A program made the translations under genes and the position numbers. From Andreprevotia sp. IGB-42 (GTDB lineage Bacteria > Pseudomonadota > Gammaproteobacteria > Burkholderiales > Chitinibacteraceae): a DNA stretch of 64,000 nt. Positions 1 to 10,015 of this stretch are shown here, piece after piece (within the stretch, counting starts at the first letter, position 1; the number at the start of each line of letters is the position of its first letter). The DNA lies in contig NZ_WXTX01000002.1 of NCBI RefSeq assembly GCF_009848685.1, positions 1 through 64,000 of the forward strand, read 5' to 3'. The notes beneath the pieces were generated by a model that saw only the letters and a list, made by a program, of their open reading frames with translations, had not been told where the DNA came from and did no database searches.

Positions 1-584
1 CCAGTATTGTCGTTTCGCCCACTGCTGCGTTGCAAGCATTTGCGCCAACAGACGGCGCCGAATTGCAGGTTTCTTTCAGTGAAGATGAAAGCTGGGATCT
101 GAAGCTGGAAGTCCCGACGGATGCAGAGTTGCCTGTTGCGATGGCTACGCCAGCCATCGCAGGCCATGTGCTTCCGCTGGCGGGTGCCGTAACCGGCAAT
201 GTGAGCGCGGAAGAAAGCCGGGATCTGGTACTCGATGCCGCTGCGGATGCCGTCACACCGCAACAGACTGTTGCCGGGGCTGAACACAGCAGCGCGGCTC
301 CAGCGATTGTCGCCCCCGAACCGCAGCCGGAAGCGCCATTCATGCTGGATGAAGCGGCAATCCACAACATCACGGCATCGGTCGGCGCACAATTGGCGGT
401 GGACATCGCCAGCGAAGTCGAGCAACTGACGCGCCAGCACTTCAGTGCGCTCGTCAATACGCTGTATGGCGAAACGCTACGCAAGCTGACCGCGGAAATT
501 GCCCACGATCTGGATCAGCGCCTGGCGCCGCGTATCAGCGAACTGGTGCAGGATGAACTACGGCGGCAAAAGCTGCTGCGCTAG
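1..584 (+). CDS. Hypothetical protein, C-terminal part (5' end outside window)
   Basis: The frame is open from the first base and ends at a TAG at 582-584, so the gene enters from the left and only its last ~194 codons are seen. A TTG at base 30 could start translation, but the preceding codons are also open. The visible part has a low-complexity Ala/Glu/Pro-rich first half (~residues 20-110) and a more ordered C-terminus with a helical, charged stretch (EVEQLTRQHF through ELRRQKLLR) that could be amphipathic or a coiled coil. No family recognised. It converges on the transketolase gene, with that gene's terminator between them. Confidence 0.6.
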   Translation, partial: SIVVSPTAALQAFAPTDGAELQVSFSEDESWDLKLEVPTDAELPVAMATPAIAGHVLPLAGAVTGNVSAEESRDLVLDAAADAVTPQQTVAGAEHSSAAPAIVAPEPQPEAPFMLDEAAIHNITASVGAQLAVDIASEVEQLTRQHFSALVNTLYGETLRKLTAEIAHDLDQRLAPRISELVQDELRRQKLLR

Positions 585-765
585 CCAGCGCCTGGCATGG
601 TTCCGGCAGGGTGCGGCCCGCGGCGGCAATACCCGGCGTGCTTCACCGCCGTCGCCCTGCAGGCGGCCATACCCGACGGCATCGCACCATGCCTACCTTG
701 GTCGCAGCGCAACGCCCGCTGCGCGTCGTTCCTCATAACGGAACGGCAGCCGCGACTCGCTCGGC

Positions 766-795
766 AATAAAAAGGGCACCCTTGCGGGTGCCCTC
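766..795 (-). terminator. Rho-independent terminator of tkt
   Basis: An 8-bp perfect stem (774-781 with 786-793, loop TTGC) is followed on the minus strand by a short T-rich run (773-766). It sits just past the stop of the leftward transketolase gene. Confidence 0.85.
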
Positions 796-818
796 CTCGA
801 TTCCTGCATCGCTGCCGA

Positions 819-2819
819 TTACTTCAGCAGTGCCTTGGCCTTGGCGACCAGGTTGTCGACCGTGAAGCCGAACAGCTTGAACAGCTCGCCAGCCGGAGCC
901 GATTCGCCGAAGCGGTCCAGACCCACCACATCGCCTTCCAGGCCGACGTACTTGCGCCAGCCATCGGTCACGCCCGCTTCGATCGCAATGCGCGGCACGC
1001 CGGCCGGCAGTACGGAAGCCTGGTAAGCCTTGTCCTGCTTGTCGAATACGTTGGTGCTCGGCATCGACACCACGCGGGCAGCAATGCCCTCGCCTGCCAG
1101 TACCGCTGCAGCCTTGACGGCCAGATCCAGCTCCGAACCGGTACCGATCAGCACCACTTGCGGGTTGGCGGCATCACGCAGCACGTAGCCACCCTTGCGG
1201 ATATTGGCGATCTGCGCTGCATCACGCGACTGGAACTGCAGGTTCTGACGGCTAAAAATCAACGTGGACGGGGTTTCTTTCTGTTCGATCGAATGTGCCC
1301 ATGCCACCAGCGATTCAACGGTATCCGCCGGACGCCACACGTTCATATTCGGGATCATGCGCAGCGTGGCGGTCTGCTCGACGGCCTGGTGCGTCGGGCC
1401 GTCTTCACCCAGACCGATGGAATCGTGCGTGAACACGAACAACGTCGGGATCTTCATCAAAGCAGCCATGCGCAGCGCGTTGCGTGCGTATTCGCTGAAC
1501 ATCAGGAAGGTGGCGCCGTACGGACGCCAGCCGCCGTGCAGCTGGATGCCGTTCATGATCGCGGCCATGCCGAACTCGCGCACGCCGTAGCTGATGTGGT
1601 TACCCACCAGCTCATTGCCTTCGCGCTTGAGCGGGGTGCTGCCCTTCCAGTTGGTGAATACCGAACCGGTCAGGTCGGCCGAACCGCCGAGCATTTCTGG
1701 CAGATGCGGCACCAGTGCGTTCAGTGCGTTCTGGCTGGCCTTGCGGGTGGCAATGGTTTCAGCTTTGCCATCGGTTTCGGCGACGGCAGCGGCAACGATG
1801 TCAGCCCAGTTGGCCGGCAGCGTGTGTGTGTTGCGGCGGGTGAATTCTGTAGCCAGTTCCGGATGAGCGGCCTGATACTTGGCGAACAGCTCGTTCCACT
1901 CGCCTTCCCACTTGGCACCGGCTTCTTTCTTGTCCCAGCCAGCGTAAACGTCGGCAGGGATTTCGAACGGGCCGTGGTTCCAGCCAATGGCAGCGCGTGT
2001 GGCGGCGATTTCTGCTTCGCCCAGCGGCGAGCCGTGGCTGTCGTGGCTATCGGCCTTGTTGGGTGAACCCTTGCCGATGATGGTCTTGCAGCAGATCAGC
2101 GACGGCTTGTCGGTCACTGCCTTGGCTTCTTCGATGGCCTTGAGCACGGCTTCCGGATTGTGGCCGTCGATCGGGCGTACCACGTGCCAGCCGTAGGCTT
2201 CGAAACGGCCCGGGGTGTCATCGGTGAACCAGCCTTCGACATGGCCGTCGATGGAAATGCCGTTGTCGTCCCAGAACGCGATCAGCTTGCCCAGGCCCCA
2301 GGTGCCGGCCAGCGCTGCCGCTTCGTGGCTGATGCCTTCCATCAGGCAACCATCGCCCAGGAAACACCATGTGTGGTGGTCAACGATGGGCAGGCCGGGC
2401 TGGTTGAATTCACGTGCCAGCAGTTTTTCTGCCAGCGCAAAGCCGACTGCATTGGTGATGCCCTGGCCCAGCGGGCCGGTGGTGGTTTCAATGCCGGGGG
2501 CGTAACCGTATTCCGGGTGACCGGCGGTCTTGCTGTGCAGTTGGCGGAACGCCTTCAGGTCATCGATCGACAGGTCGTAGCCGGTCAGATGCAGCAATGC
2601 GTATTGCAGCATCGAGCCGTGGCCGTTCGAGAGGATGAAGCGGTCGCGGTTCGGCCACTGCGGGTTTTGCGGGTTGTGGCGGTAATTGCCTTCGCCCCAC
2701 AGCGCCAGCGCAATTTCTGCCATGCCCATAGGCATGCCTGGGTGGCCGGAGTTGGCTTTCTGAACTGCATCCATCGCCAGCGCGCGGATGGCGTTGGCGA
2801 GGTCGGTACGCGATGCCAT
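819..2819 (-). CDS. tkt: Transketolase
   Basis: Thiamine-diphosphate enzyme that moves two-carbon ketol units between sugar phosphates in the non-oxidative pentose phosphate pathway; cytoplasmic. The 666 residues are full length. The N-terminus ([21 protein letters not shown]) and the ThDP-binding [13 protein letters not shown] motif at ~155-170 are classical, as is the pyrimidine-domain stretch [17 protein letters not shown]. The start is supported by an AGAGGAA ribosome site about 6 bases upstream. It stands alone, with a strong terminator downstream and ~195 bases separating it from phaC. Confidence 0.97.
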   Translation of the reverse strand: MASRTDLANAIRALAMDAVQKANSGHPGMPMGMAEIALALWGEGNYRHNPQNPQWPNRDRFILSNGHGSMLQYALLHLTGYDLSIDDLKAFRQLHSKTAGHPEYGYAPGIETTTGPLGQGITNAVGFALAEKLLAREFNQPGLPIVDHHTWCFLGDGCLMEGISHEAAALAGTWGLGKLIAFWDDNGISIDGHVEGWFTDDTPGRFEAYGWHVVRPIDGHNPEAVLKAIEEAKAVTDKPSLICCKTIIGKGSPNKADSHDSHGSPLGEAEIAATRAAIGWNHGPFEIPADVYAGWDKKEAGAKWEGEWNELFAKYQAAHPELATEFTRRNTHTLPANWADIVAAAVAETDGKAETIATRKASQNALNALVPHLPEMLGGSADLTGSVFTNWKGSTPLKREGNELVGNHISYGVREFGMAAIMNGIQLHGGWRPYGATFLMFSEYARNALRMAALMKIPTLFVFTHDSIGLGEDGPTHQAVEQTATLRMIPNMNVWRPADTVESLVAWAHSIEQKETPSTLIFSRQNLQFQSRDAAQIANIRKGGYVLRDAANPQVVLIGTGSELDLAVKAAAVLAGEGIAARVVSMPSTNVFDKQDKAYQASVLPAGVPRIAIEAGVTDGWRKYVGLEGDVVGLDRFGESAPAGELFKLFGFTVDNLVAKAKALLK

Positions 2820-3014
2820 GAAAATTCCTCTCGTCGATATTCAATGCGGTTTGGATTACAAGGCGGTGGATTTACAGCCACACCGCCAGAACTTGCCGCA
2901 TTATCCCCGAGTGGGCACCGGGTAAACAACAGGAACAGGCTGCAAAATCACCGACTTCTTCGGTAAATCGGTCTTTTCTCTCCCGCCTTGTGCATCGCCA
3001 GGCCGCGCAGATGC

Positions 3015-4730
3015 TCATTCCAGCACATAAACACCCGGCGCTGCAGCAAGATTGGGGTATTGCCGTGTGGACAGCTTCGGCTTCACCTGCTCGCCCGAAC
3101 GCTCGCCCAGCCACGCAGACCAGCTGGGCCACCACGATCCAGCGGTTTTCTGCTGCCGTGCCAGCCAGCCGTCGGCAGCCTCGCCCCGGGTCACGCCACC
3201 CTGCCAGTAACTGCGCTTGGAGGTGGGCGATGGTGGATTGACGATGCCGATGATGTGGCCGGATGTCGACAGCGTGAACGTCACCGGCCCGCTGGCGCGC
3301 CCGGTCAGCTTCCAGGTCTGCAACCACGGTGCAATATGGTCTTCCTCTGCGCTGACCATGAACAGCGGCGTGCTGATGCGGCCCAGATCGATGGGCTGGC
3401 CGGCCAGCGACAGCGCGTCGGGTTCGGTCAGCCGGTTCTTGAAATAGAACTCGCGCAGGTAGTAGCAGTGCATTTTTTCCGGCATGCGCGTGGTGTCCAT
3501 GTTCCAGAACAGCACATCGAACGCCATCGGCGTTTCACCCAGCAGGTAATTGCTGATCCAGTAATTCCACACCAGGCTGTTGGCCCGCAGCATGCGGAAG
3601 CTCGATGCCATTTCCTTGCCATCCAGATAACCCTTGCTGGCGATGGTTTTCTCGACAAAGGCCAGCCCTTCGTCATCGAGGAATACCTCGATATCGCCGG
3701 GGCGGGAGAAGTCGGTCAGCGTGGTCAGCAAGGTGGCGCTGCCCACCTTGGCAGCGGCTCCCTTGCCGGCCAGCCACGCCAGGTATGCGGCTAGCAGCGT
3801 GCCGCCGATGCAGTAGCCGGCGAGATTGACACTGTCGCTGCCGGAGATGGCGCGTGCTACATCGACGATGCGGTCGATGCCATCGGTGATGTAATCATCG
3901 AAACTCACGTCGCGGTACTCACCATCCGGGTTTTTCCAGCTGGTGATGAAGACCGAGAACCCCTGGCCGGTCAGCCATTTGACCATGCTCTTGCGTGCAT
4001 CCAGATCGAGCACGTAATACTTGTTGATCCACGGCGATACGATCACCAGCGGCACCTTGTGCACGGTGGCAGTGCTCGCCTCGTAATGGATCACTTCCAG
4101 CAGCTTGCCGCGATACACCACTGCGCCGGGCGTGGTGGCGAGGTTCTCGCCCACCTTGAATGCATCCATGTCCGTCATCGGGATATCGCCGCCACGCGCG
4201 GTATCACGGGCGTAGTTCTGCAGCCCCTGCGCCAGGCTGTCGCCGTGGGTGGCCAAAGCCCGCGCAATCGCCACCGGGTTGGTCAGCAGGTAATTGGTGG
4301 GTGCCACCGCATTGAGCACCTGGCGCAGCCAGAACGCACTGCGGCTGCGCTCCTGGTCACACAGGCCGGGCGTGGCATACAGCGCATCCTGCAGCCAGCG
4401 CGTATTGAACAGATACCACTCCTTGATGCCATCCCAGTATGGCGATTCCTGCCAGACCGGATCGGCAAAACGTGTGTCGTCCGGGTGCGGCGGGAACAGG
4501 TCCTGATCGGCGCCGCCCAGGCTGCGCTCGAGCACCATCTTGTGCCACAGTCCGTAATCCTTGAACCAGTTGCCGACCTGGGTAGAGAGTGCATCCGGCT
4601 GCAGCAGCCAGGCGCGCTGCGCCTTCAGCGTGGTGGCCACCAGGCCGAAAGGATCGAACGACTGGCGCAGGTCATGCTGCAAGCGGGTGAACCGTAGCGC
4701 CTGTTCCTGGAAATATTGGGGAGTATCCAT
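3015..4730 (-). CDS. phaC: Class I poly(3-hydroxyalkanoate) synthase
   Basis: Polymerises (R)-3-hydroxyacyl-CoA into polyhydroxyalkanoate on the surface of cytoplasmic storage granules. The 571 residues fit class I. The lipase-like box GYCIGG gives nucleophile Cys307; Asp464 (SAEEDH) and His492 (TSGHIIG) complete the triad. I chose ATG 4730 because the family-like sequence begins there and GAGG lies 5 bases upstream; the frame extends 20 codons further but that part looks non-coding. It lies 78 bases after murU on the same strand, so co-transcription with amgK-murU is possible. No phaA, phaB or phasin gene is nearby. Confidence 0.95.
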   Translation of the reverse strand: MDTPQYFQEQALRFTRLQHDLRQSFDPFGLVATTLKAQRAWLLQPDALSTQVGNWFKDYGLWHKMVLERSLGGADQDLFPPHPDDTRFADPVWQESPYWDGIKEWYLFNTRWLQDALYATPGLCDQERSRSAFWLRQVLNAVAPTNYLLTNPVAIARALATHGDSLAQGLQNYARDTARGGDIPMTDMDAFKVGENLATTPGAVVYRGKLLEVIHYEASTATVHKVPLVIVSPWINKYYVLDLDARKSMVKWLTGQGFSVFITSWKNPDGEYRDVSFDDYITDGIDRIVDVARAISGSDSVNLAGYCIGGTLLAAYLAWLAGKGAAAKVGSATLLTTLTDFSRPGDIEVFLDDEGLAFVEKTIASKGYLDGKEMASSFRMLRANSLVWNYWISNYLLGETPMAFDVLFWNMDTTRMPEKMHCYYLREFYFKNRLTEPDALSLAGQPIDLGRISTPLFMVSAEEDHIAPWLQTWKLTGRASGPVTFTLSTSGHIIGIVNPPSPTSKRSYWQGGVTRGEAADGWLARQQKTAGSWWPSWSAWLGERSGEQVKPKLSTRQYPNLAAAPGVYVLE

Positions 4731-4808
4731 TACCGCCTCGCTACCGACCTGTCGATGCTTCAGAGTAAGTTGCAGCGCAACAAAACTCAATGCAACAAAT
4801 GGTGCCGC

Positions 4809-5489
4809 TCAGCCTGCCAGCGCATTGGCCTGTTGCAGATCCTGCGGCGTGCCTACGTTGACCCAGTTGCCGGTATGGAGTTCGCCACTGATGCGGCCCG
4901 CGCGTGCTTCCCGCGCGAAAATCGGCCCCAGCTTCGCCACGCTGCCCGCGACCACACCGGCCACCAGCGCCGGGTGGCACACCCCCAGGCTGCCATAGCA
5001 GTAACGGGGCTTGCCGTCCGGGTCGATCAGCCCATCGTGCAATGCATAGTCGCCATCCGCGTGATACGGCGGGTTGGGCACCATGATCAGGTGGGCCAGC
5101 CGCTGCTGTTGCCCGGCCATCTGCCGCGCCACCACCGCGAGGTGTGCCAGATCAACCGTGGTGTATACATCGCCGCTGAGCAGCAGGAACGGCGCATCAC
5201 CCAGTAGCGGCAATGCCTGTGCAATGCCGCCGGCGGTTTCCAGTGCAGTGCTTTCCGGCGAATACGCAATGTTCACGCCATAATCGGCGCCATCGCCCAG
5301 CACTTCCTTGAAGCGGTGCCCCTGCCACGCATGATTGATCACCACGTCGGTCACGCCTGCGGCAGCCAGCCGCCGCAGATGCCAGCCGATCAATGGCACA
5401 CCGCCTACCTCGAGCAAGGGTTTGGGGCAGGTATCGGTAAGCGGGCGCATGCGCTCGCCACGGCCGGCGGCAAGGATCATCGCTTTCAT
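4809..5489 (-). CDS. murU: N-acetylmuramate-1-phosphate uridylyltransferase
   Basis: Transfers UMP from UTP to MurNAc-1-phosphate, giving UDP-MurNAc in the cell-wall recycling bypass that skips the fosfomycin-sensitive MurA step. The 226-residue protein starts with the nucleotidyltransferase signature (MILAAGRGERM, then CPKPLLEV at ~20-30). A nearly identical layout is found in RmlA-like hexose-1-phosphate nucleotidyltransferases; the specific call rests on the adjacent amgK. Its ATG shares one base with the amgK TGA (TGATG at 5491-5487), indicating translational coupling. Confidence 0.88.
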   Translation of the reverse strand: MKAMILAAGRGERMRPLTDTCPKPLLEVGGVPLIGWHLRRLAAAGVTDVVINHAWQGHRFKEVLGDGADYGVNIAYSPESTALETAGGIAQALPLLGDAPFLLLSGDVYTTVDLAHLAVVARQMAGQQQRLAHLIMVPNPPYHADGDYALHDGLIDPDGKPRYCYGSLGVCHPALVAGVVAGSVAKLGPIFAREARAGRISGELHTGNWVNVGTPQDLQQANALAG

Positions 5490-6484
5490 CAGAAGGTGAA
5501 CCCGGTTGCGATCTTTTCGCCGTTCAGGTCCAGCAGCAGCCGGCCCAGCGGCGTCAGTTCGCTGTAGCGCTGGCATACGTTGCGCACGTAGTTGAACACG
5601 CGCGGGATATCGGCCAGGTAGCGGGGCTTGTCATCACGCACGTTCAGCCTTGCAAACAGCCCCAGCACCTTCAGGTGGCGCTGCAGGCCCTGCCATTCGA
5701 ACGCGGTATAGAAATCACTGAAATCATCATGCACCGGTACGCCGGCAGCACGCGCCTTTTCCCAGTAGCGGATGGCCAGGTCCAGCACGAAGCCTTCATC
5801 CCAAGCCACGTAGGCATCGCGCAGCAAGGACACCACGTCGTAGCTCACCGGGCCGTTGACGGCATCCTGGAAATCGAGCACCGCCAGTTCACCATCCACC
5901 ACCATCAGGTTGCGCGAGTGGAAATCACGATGCATGAACAGCGTGGGCTGTGCGGTGTTTTTGGCAATGATCAACGCCAGCGAGCGCTCCCAAGTCGCCA
6001 TCTGCTTGTCGTTCAGCGGCTTGGCCAAGTGCTGGTCGATATACCATTCACGGCAGATCTCCATTTCGCGGCGCTGGAATGCGGCATCAAACGCTGGCAG
6101 GTGTTCAAAAGCCAGGCCCGTCTGCATGCGCACCAGTGTGTCCATCGCTTGCAGATACCACGCCTTGGCACTGGCTTCATCCACCAGGAGGGGCGTCAGC
6201 TCCTGCGTACCCAGGTCTTCCAGCGCGACGAAGCCCTGCGCCAGATCCCGAGCCAGCAACGCCGGCACGCGGATGCCGGCAGCAGCCAGCTCATCACGAC
6301 GGGCAAGAAAAGGCTGCGCATCGAATTGCGCCGGATCCGCCTGCATCACGATCACGTTGCGATCAGGGTAGGTAGCGCGCCAGTAGTGGCGGACACTGGC
6401 GTCAGAGCCGCCAATTTCCAGTGTTGCGGGCGCAACACCGAGACTGCTGGTCAGCCAATTGGAAATATCACGATTGAGGTTCAT
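5489..6484 (-). CDS. amgK: Anomeric MurNAc/GlcNAc kinase
   Basis: Phosphotransferase of the aminoglycoside-kinase fold that phosphorylates MurNAc or GlcNAc at C1 with ATP, feeding MurU. The 331 residues from ATG 6484 contain the catalytic loop HRDFHSRNLM and the metal-binding LDFQDAV segment. A longer frame to 6595 runs into the divergent lptD gene and is unlikely. In pseudomonads the amgK-murU pair also lies divergent from lptD, and the same arrangement is seen here, with 61 bases between the two starts. Confidence 0.9.
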   Translation of the reverse strand: MNLNRDISNWLTSSLGVAPATLEIGGSDASVRHYWRATYPDRNVIVMQADPAQFDAQPFLARRDELAAAGIRVPALLARDLAQGFVALEDLGTQELTPLLVDEASAKAWYLQAMDTLVRMQTGLAFEHLPAFDAAFQRREMEICREWYIDQHLAKPLNDKQMATWERSLALIIAKNTAQPTLFMHRDFHSRNLMVVDGELAVLDFQDAVNGPVSYDVVSLLRDAYVAWDEGFVLDLAIRYWEKARAAGVPVHDDFSDFYTAFEWQGLQRHLKVLGLFARLNVRDDKPRYLADIPRVFNYVRNVCQRYSELTPLGRLLLDLNGEKIATGFTF

Positions 6485-6545
6485 GGCTTGCGGGAAGAAA
6501 CCTAGATAGAATCGGCGGATTCTAAACCGAAGACCATCCGGCCGC

Positions 6546-8696
6546 ATGATCCGAATCCCGCTGCCGCCTTTCCGCGCTGCCCCTTTGCTGCTCACATTGA
6601 TGACGGCATTTGCCTATGCGGCAGGCGAAGACCCCCCTGTGCAGATCGAAGCAGACCAGGCTGCAGGCCAGTCAGAAACCGGTGCGACAGCCAGTGGCAA
6701 CGTCGTTGTCACACAGGGCGATCTGCAGGTAGAGGCCGAGTGGGGCAAATACGATGCCGCCACCGACAGGCTGAACGCCGGTGACCGCGTCAGGATGACG
6801 CAGCACGGTGACGTACTGGTCGGCAATACGCTCGATTACTTCATTGACCGCCACGAGGGCACGCTCACCAACCCCGATTACGCGATGGCGCAAGGTATGG
6901 GGCGTGGTGATGGCGTCAAGCTGCTGTTCGAAGGCGAAAATCACTACCGGGTGGATGAAGGCCGCTTCACCAGTTGCCAGCCCGGCGACGACTCCTGGTA
7001 TCTGCACGCCAATACGCTGTGGCTGGACTACACCACAAATATGGGCATTGCGCATAGCGGCTGGCTGGAATTCAAGGGCGTACCCATCCTGTATTCGCCG
7101 TGGATGAACTTCCCGCTCGATGACGGCCGCCAGACCGGCTTCCTTGCGCCTTCGCTGTCGTTCGATAACCGCAACGGTTTCGACGTCACGGTGCCGTTCT
7201 ACTGGAACATCGCCCCCAATTACGACGCCACCATCACCTCGCGCTACCTGGCGCGACGCGGCCTGATGATGGGCGGCGAGTTCCGCTACCTGCAGCCGGA
7301 ATATCAGGGCAAGGTGCAGGCACAGCTGCTCAAGGACCGGGAAGCCGAAGAAAACCGCTACAGCTTCGTGTTCCAGCACCAGCAGGCACTGACCGATCGC
7401 CTGGGGATGAGCATCGACATCCAGAAGGTGTCCGACGACAACTTCTTCAACGATTTCGGTGACCGTGCCGCCATTGCCGCACAAACCAACCTGCCACGAC
7501 AGGCACAATTCAACTACACCGGCGACGACTGGAACAGCAGCCTGCTGTTCCAGCGCTATCAGACATTGCAGGATGCCACGGTACCGTACGCGCGCATGCC
7601 GCAGTTTGCGTTCAACGCCACGCCAACCTTCGCCGAATGGGCGCAAACCGGCATCAGCGGCGAGCTCACCCAGTTCAGCCACCCCACGCAAACCAACGGG
7701 TTCCGCAGTTGGGCGTATCCGTCGATCAGCACCCCCATCGTCAACAGCTACAGCTTCATCAATCCCAAGGTGGGCGTGCACGCCACCAATTACCAGATCG
7801 ATGATGCCAAGGGCGGCAACCCCAATAGCGCAACACGCGTGCTGCCCATCGTCAGCGTGGATTCCGGGCTGTTCTTCGAGCGCGATTTCTCATTCGGGGG
7901 CAACAACCTTACGCAAACGCTGGAACCACGCGCGTACTACCTGTACATCCCGTACAAGAACCAGTCCAACCTGCCCAATTTCGATTCGTCGCTGACCGAT
8001 CTGTCGTTCTCGCAGCTCTTCCGCGAGAACCAGTATTCGGGCAATGACCGCATCAACGACGCCAACCAGCTGACACTGGCGGTGACCAGCCGGCTGTTCC
8101 TGGCAGACGATGGCGTGGAACTGGTGCAGGCCAGCATCGGCCAGCGTTTCTATTTCGAAGAACAACGCGTCACCCTCGACAGCAGCGATCAGCCCAGTAC
8201 CGCCAGCAAATCGGATTTGCTGGTCTCGGTAGGCGGGCGCTTCTGGCGTGATTTCTCTGCCGATTACACGCTGCAGTACAACAATCGCGACAAGGAAACC
8301 GTGCGTTCCACCGCCGGCGCCACCTGGAACCCGGAACCCGGCAAGCTCGTCAACATCCGCTATACCATCAACCGCAACCAGAACCCGCAGATTGAGCAGG
8401 TTGACCTGTCGGCGCAGTGGCCGCTGACGCGCAACTGGTACGGCGTGGCCCGCATCAACTATTCACTACCCGACCGGCAGTCCTTGGATACCATTGCCGG
8501 GCTTGAATATAATGCCGGCTGCTGGGGCCTGCGCCTGGCCGCGCAACGCTTCATCACCAGCGATGCCCAGTTCAAGACCACGTACTTCGTGCTGCTGGAA
8601 CTCAATGGCCTGGGCGGTCTGGGCAGCAATCCGATTACCGCGCTGCGCAATGCCATTCCCGGCTATACCGCTGATTTCGCCAGCAGACAGCAGTAA
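6546..8696 (+). CDS. lptD: LPS-assembly outer membrane protein LptD
   Basis: Beta-barrel half of the LptD/LptE translocon that places lipopolysaccharide in the outer leaflet. The 716 residues comprise a signal peptide (~1-25), an OstA/LptA-like periplasmic domain (~30-150) and a long C-terminal barrel; LEFKGVPILYSPW is typical. Only two cysteines are visible, Cys144 and Cys659. The E. coli protein has four, forming two long-range disulfides. First gene of lptD-surA-pdxA-rsmA; no strong ribosome site precedes the ATG. Confidence 0.95.
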   Translation: MIRIPLPPFRAAPLLLTLMTAFAYAAGEDPPVQIEADQAAGQSETGATASGNVVVTQGDLQVEAEWGKYDAATDRLNAGDRVRMTQHGDVLVGNTLDYFIDRHEGTLTNPDYAMAQGMGRGDGVKLLFEGENHYRVDEGRFTSCQPGDDSWYLHANTLWLDYTTNMGIAHSGWLEFKGVPILYSPWMNFPLDDGRQTGFLAPSLSFDNRNGFDVTVPFYWNIAPNYDATITSRYLARRGLMMGGEFRYLQPEYQGKVQAQLLKDREAEENRYSFVFQHQQALTDRLGMSIDIQKVSDDNFFNDFGDRAAIAAQTNLPRQAQFNYTGDDWNSSLLFQRYQTLQDATVPYARMPQFAFNATPTFAEWAQTGISGELTQFSHPTQTNGFRSWAYPSISTPIVNSYSFINPKVGVHATNYQIDDAKGGNPNSATRVLPIVSVDSGLFFERDFSFGGNNLTQTLEPRAYYLYIPYKNQSNLPNFDSSLTDLSFSQLFRENQYSGNDRINDANQLTLAVTSRLFLADDGVELVQASIGQRFYFEEQRVTLDSSDQPSTASKSDLLVSVGGRFWRDFSADYTLQYNNRDKETVRSTAGATWNPEPGKLVNIRYTINRNQNPQIEQVDLSAQWPLTRNWYGVARINYSLPDRQSLDTIAGLEYNAGCWGLRLAAQRFITSDAQFKTTYFVLLELNGLGGLGSNPITALRNAIPGYTADFASRQQ

Positions 8697-8725
8697 CAGA
8701 CAGCGTTACCGCAAACAGGATACAC

Positions 8726-10015
8726 ATGAACGTTCATCGCCTTGCCCGTCTTGCCGTGTGCAGCACCCTCGTGCTCAGCCAGCTGGGTCATGCCGCAGTC
8801 GATACCGTCGATCGCATTGTCGCCGTGGTCAACCGGGGGGTCATCACCGCCCAGGAACTCGATGCACGGGTCGAATCGATCAAGGGCAACCTGCAGGCGC
8901 AGAAAATTGCGGCACCGCCGCAGGACGTGCTGCGCCAGCAAGTGCTGGAACGGATGATCACCGAGCAGGTGCAACTGCAATACGCGGGGAATGTCGGCAT
9001 CCGCATCGACGACAACCAGCTGGAACGTGCCGTCGCGCGCATCGCCGAACAGAACAAGCTGAGCGTACCCGCATTCCGCCAGGAACTGGGCAAGCAAGGG
9101 ATCAGCTGGGCCACGTTCCGTGAGGAAATCCGCAACGAAATCACGCTATCGCGCCTGAAGCAACGTGAAATCGATGCCAAGATCGTCGTTACCGACAGCG
9201 AAATCGATGAAGCCATCAAGCTCGCCGAAGGCAAGCAGCAGGTCGAATACGAACTGGCGCATATCCTGGTGTCGCTGCCGGAAAACGCCAGCGCCGAAGT
9301 GATCGCGCAAAAGCGTGCCCGCATCAATGCCGCACGTGATGAAATCAATGCGGGCAAGGACTTTGGTGCCGTCGCCGCGGTGTATTCCAATGCGCAGGAT
9401 GCCACCAAGGGGGGGCAGTTGGGCTGGCGCGCAGCGGGCTCGTTGCCGCCGGCCGTTGCCGGCCTGCTCTCCCAGCTCAAGCAGGGAGAGATCACCGACA
9501 TCATCCGCAGCCCGGCCGGCTTCCACCTGATGAAGCTGCTGGACAAGCGCAGCAAGACCGAGCAGGAAATCGTCGAGCAGAACCATGTCCGCCATATCCT
9601 GATCAAGGTCAATGAAGTGGTTTCAGACGATGACGCCAGGCAGAAAATCGCCCAGCTGCGTGATCGCATCCTGCGTGGCACCCGTTTCGAGGAGGTTGCC
9701 AAGGCGTTCTCCGAAGACGGCAGTGCAGCCAAGGGCGGCGATCTGGGCTGGGTGAATCCGGGCGAGACCGTACCTGAATTCGAACAGGCGATGAATGCAT
9801 TGAAACCGGGCGAACTGAGCCAGCCGGTGCGCTCGCCATTTGGCTACCACCTGATCACGGTGCTGGAGCGCCGCAAGCAGGATGTCACGCAGGAGCGCGC
9901 CCGCTACCGTGTGGGCATGGAAATCCGCCAGCGCAAGACCGAAGAGCAATACGACGACTGGGTACGCCAGTTGCGCGACAAGGCATTCGTCAGCATCCGC
10001 CTGAAGGATCAGTGA
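8726..10015 (+). CDS. surA: Periplasmic peptidyl-prolyl isomerase and chaperone SurA
   Basis: Chaperone that escorts unfolded outer membrane proteins, including LptD, across the periplasm. The 429 residues hold a signal peptide (cleavage near SQLGHA-A), the SurA N-domain, two parvulin (PPIC) domains (~172-275 and ~285-385) and a C-terminal helix. Each PPIC repeat shows the HIL and GGDLGW/GGQLGW type signatures. It follows lptD by 29 bases with AGGA upstream of the start, and its TGA overlaps the pdxA ATG. Confidence 0.96.
   Translation: MNVHRLARLAVCSTLVLSQLGHAAVDTVDRIVAVVNRGVITAQELDARVESIKGNLQAQKIAAPPQDVLRQQVLERMITEQVQLQYAGNVGIRIDDNQLERAVARIAEQNKLSVPAFRQELGKQGISWATFREEIRNEITLSRLKQREIDAKIVVTDSEIDEAIKLAEGKQQVEYELAHILVSLPENASAEVIAQKRARINAARDEINAGKDFGAVAAVYSNAQDATKGGQLGWRAAGSLPPAVAGLLSQLKQGEITDIIRSPAGFHLMKLLDKRSKTEQEIVEQNHVRHILIKVNEVVSDDDARQKIAQLRDRILRGTRFEEVAKAFSEDGSAAKGGDLGWVNPGETVPEFEQAMNALKPGELSQPVRSPFGYHLITVLERRKQDVTQERARYRVGMEIRQRKTEEQYDDWVRQLRDKAFVSIRLKDQ

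Noticed and set aside
2940-2980. Possible phaC terminator
   Set aside because: Only a 5-bp stem with a large loop and a short T run; too weak to call.
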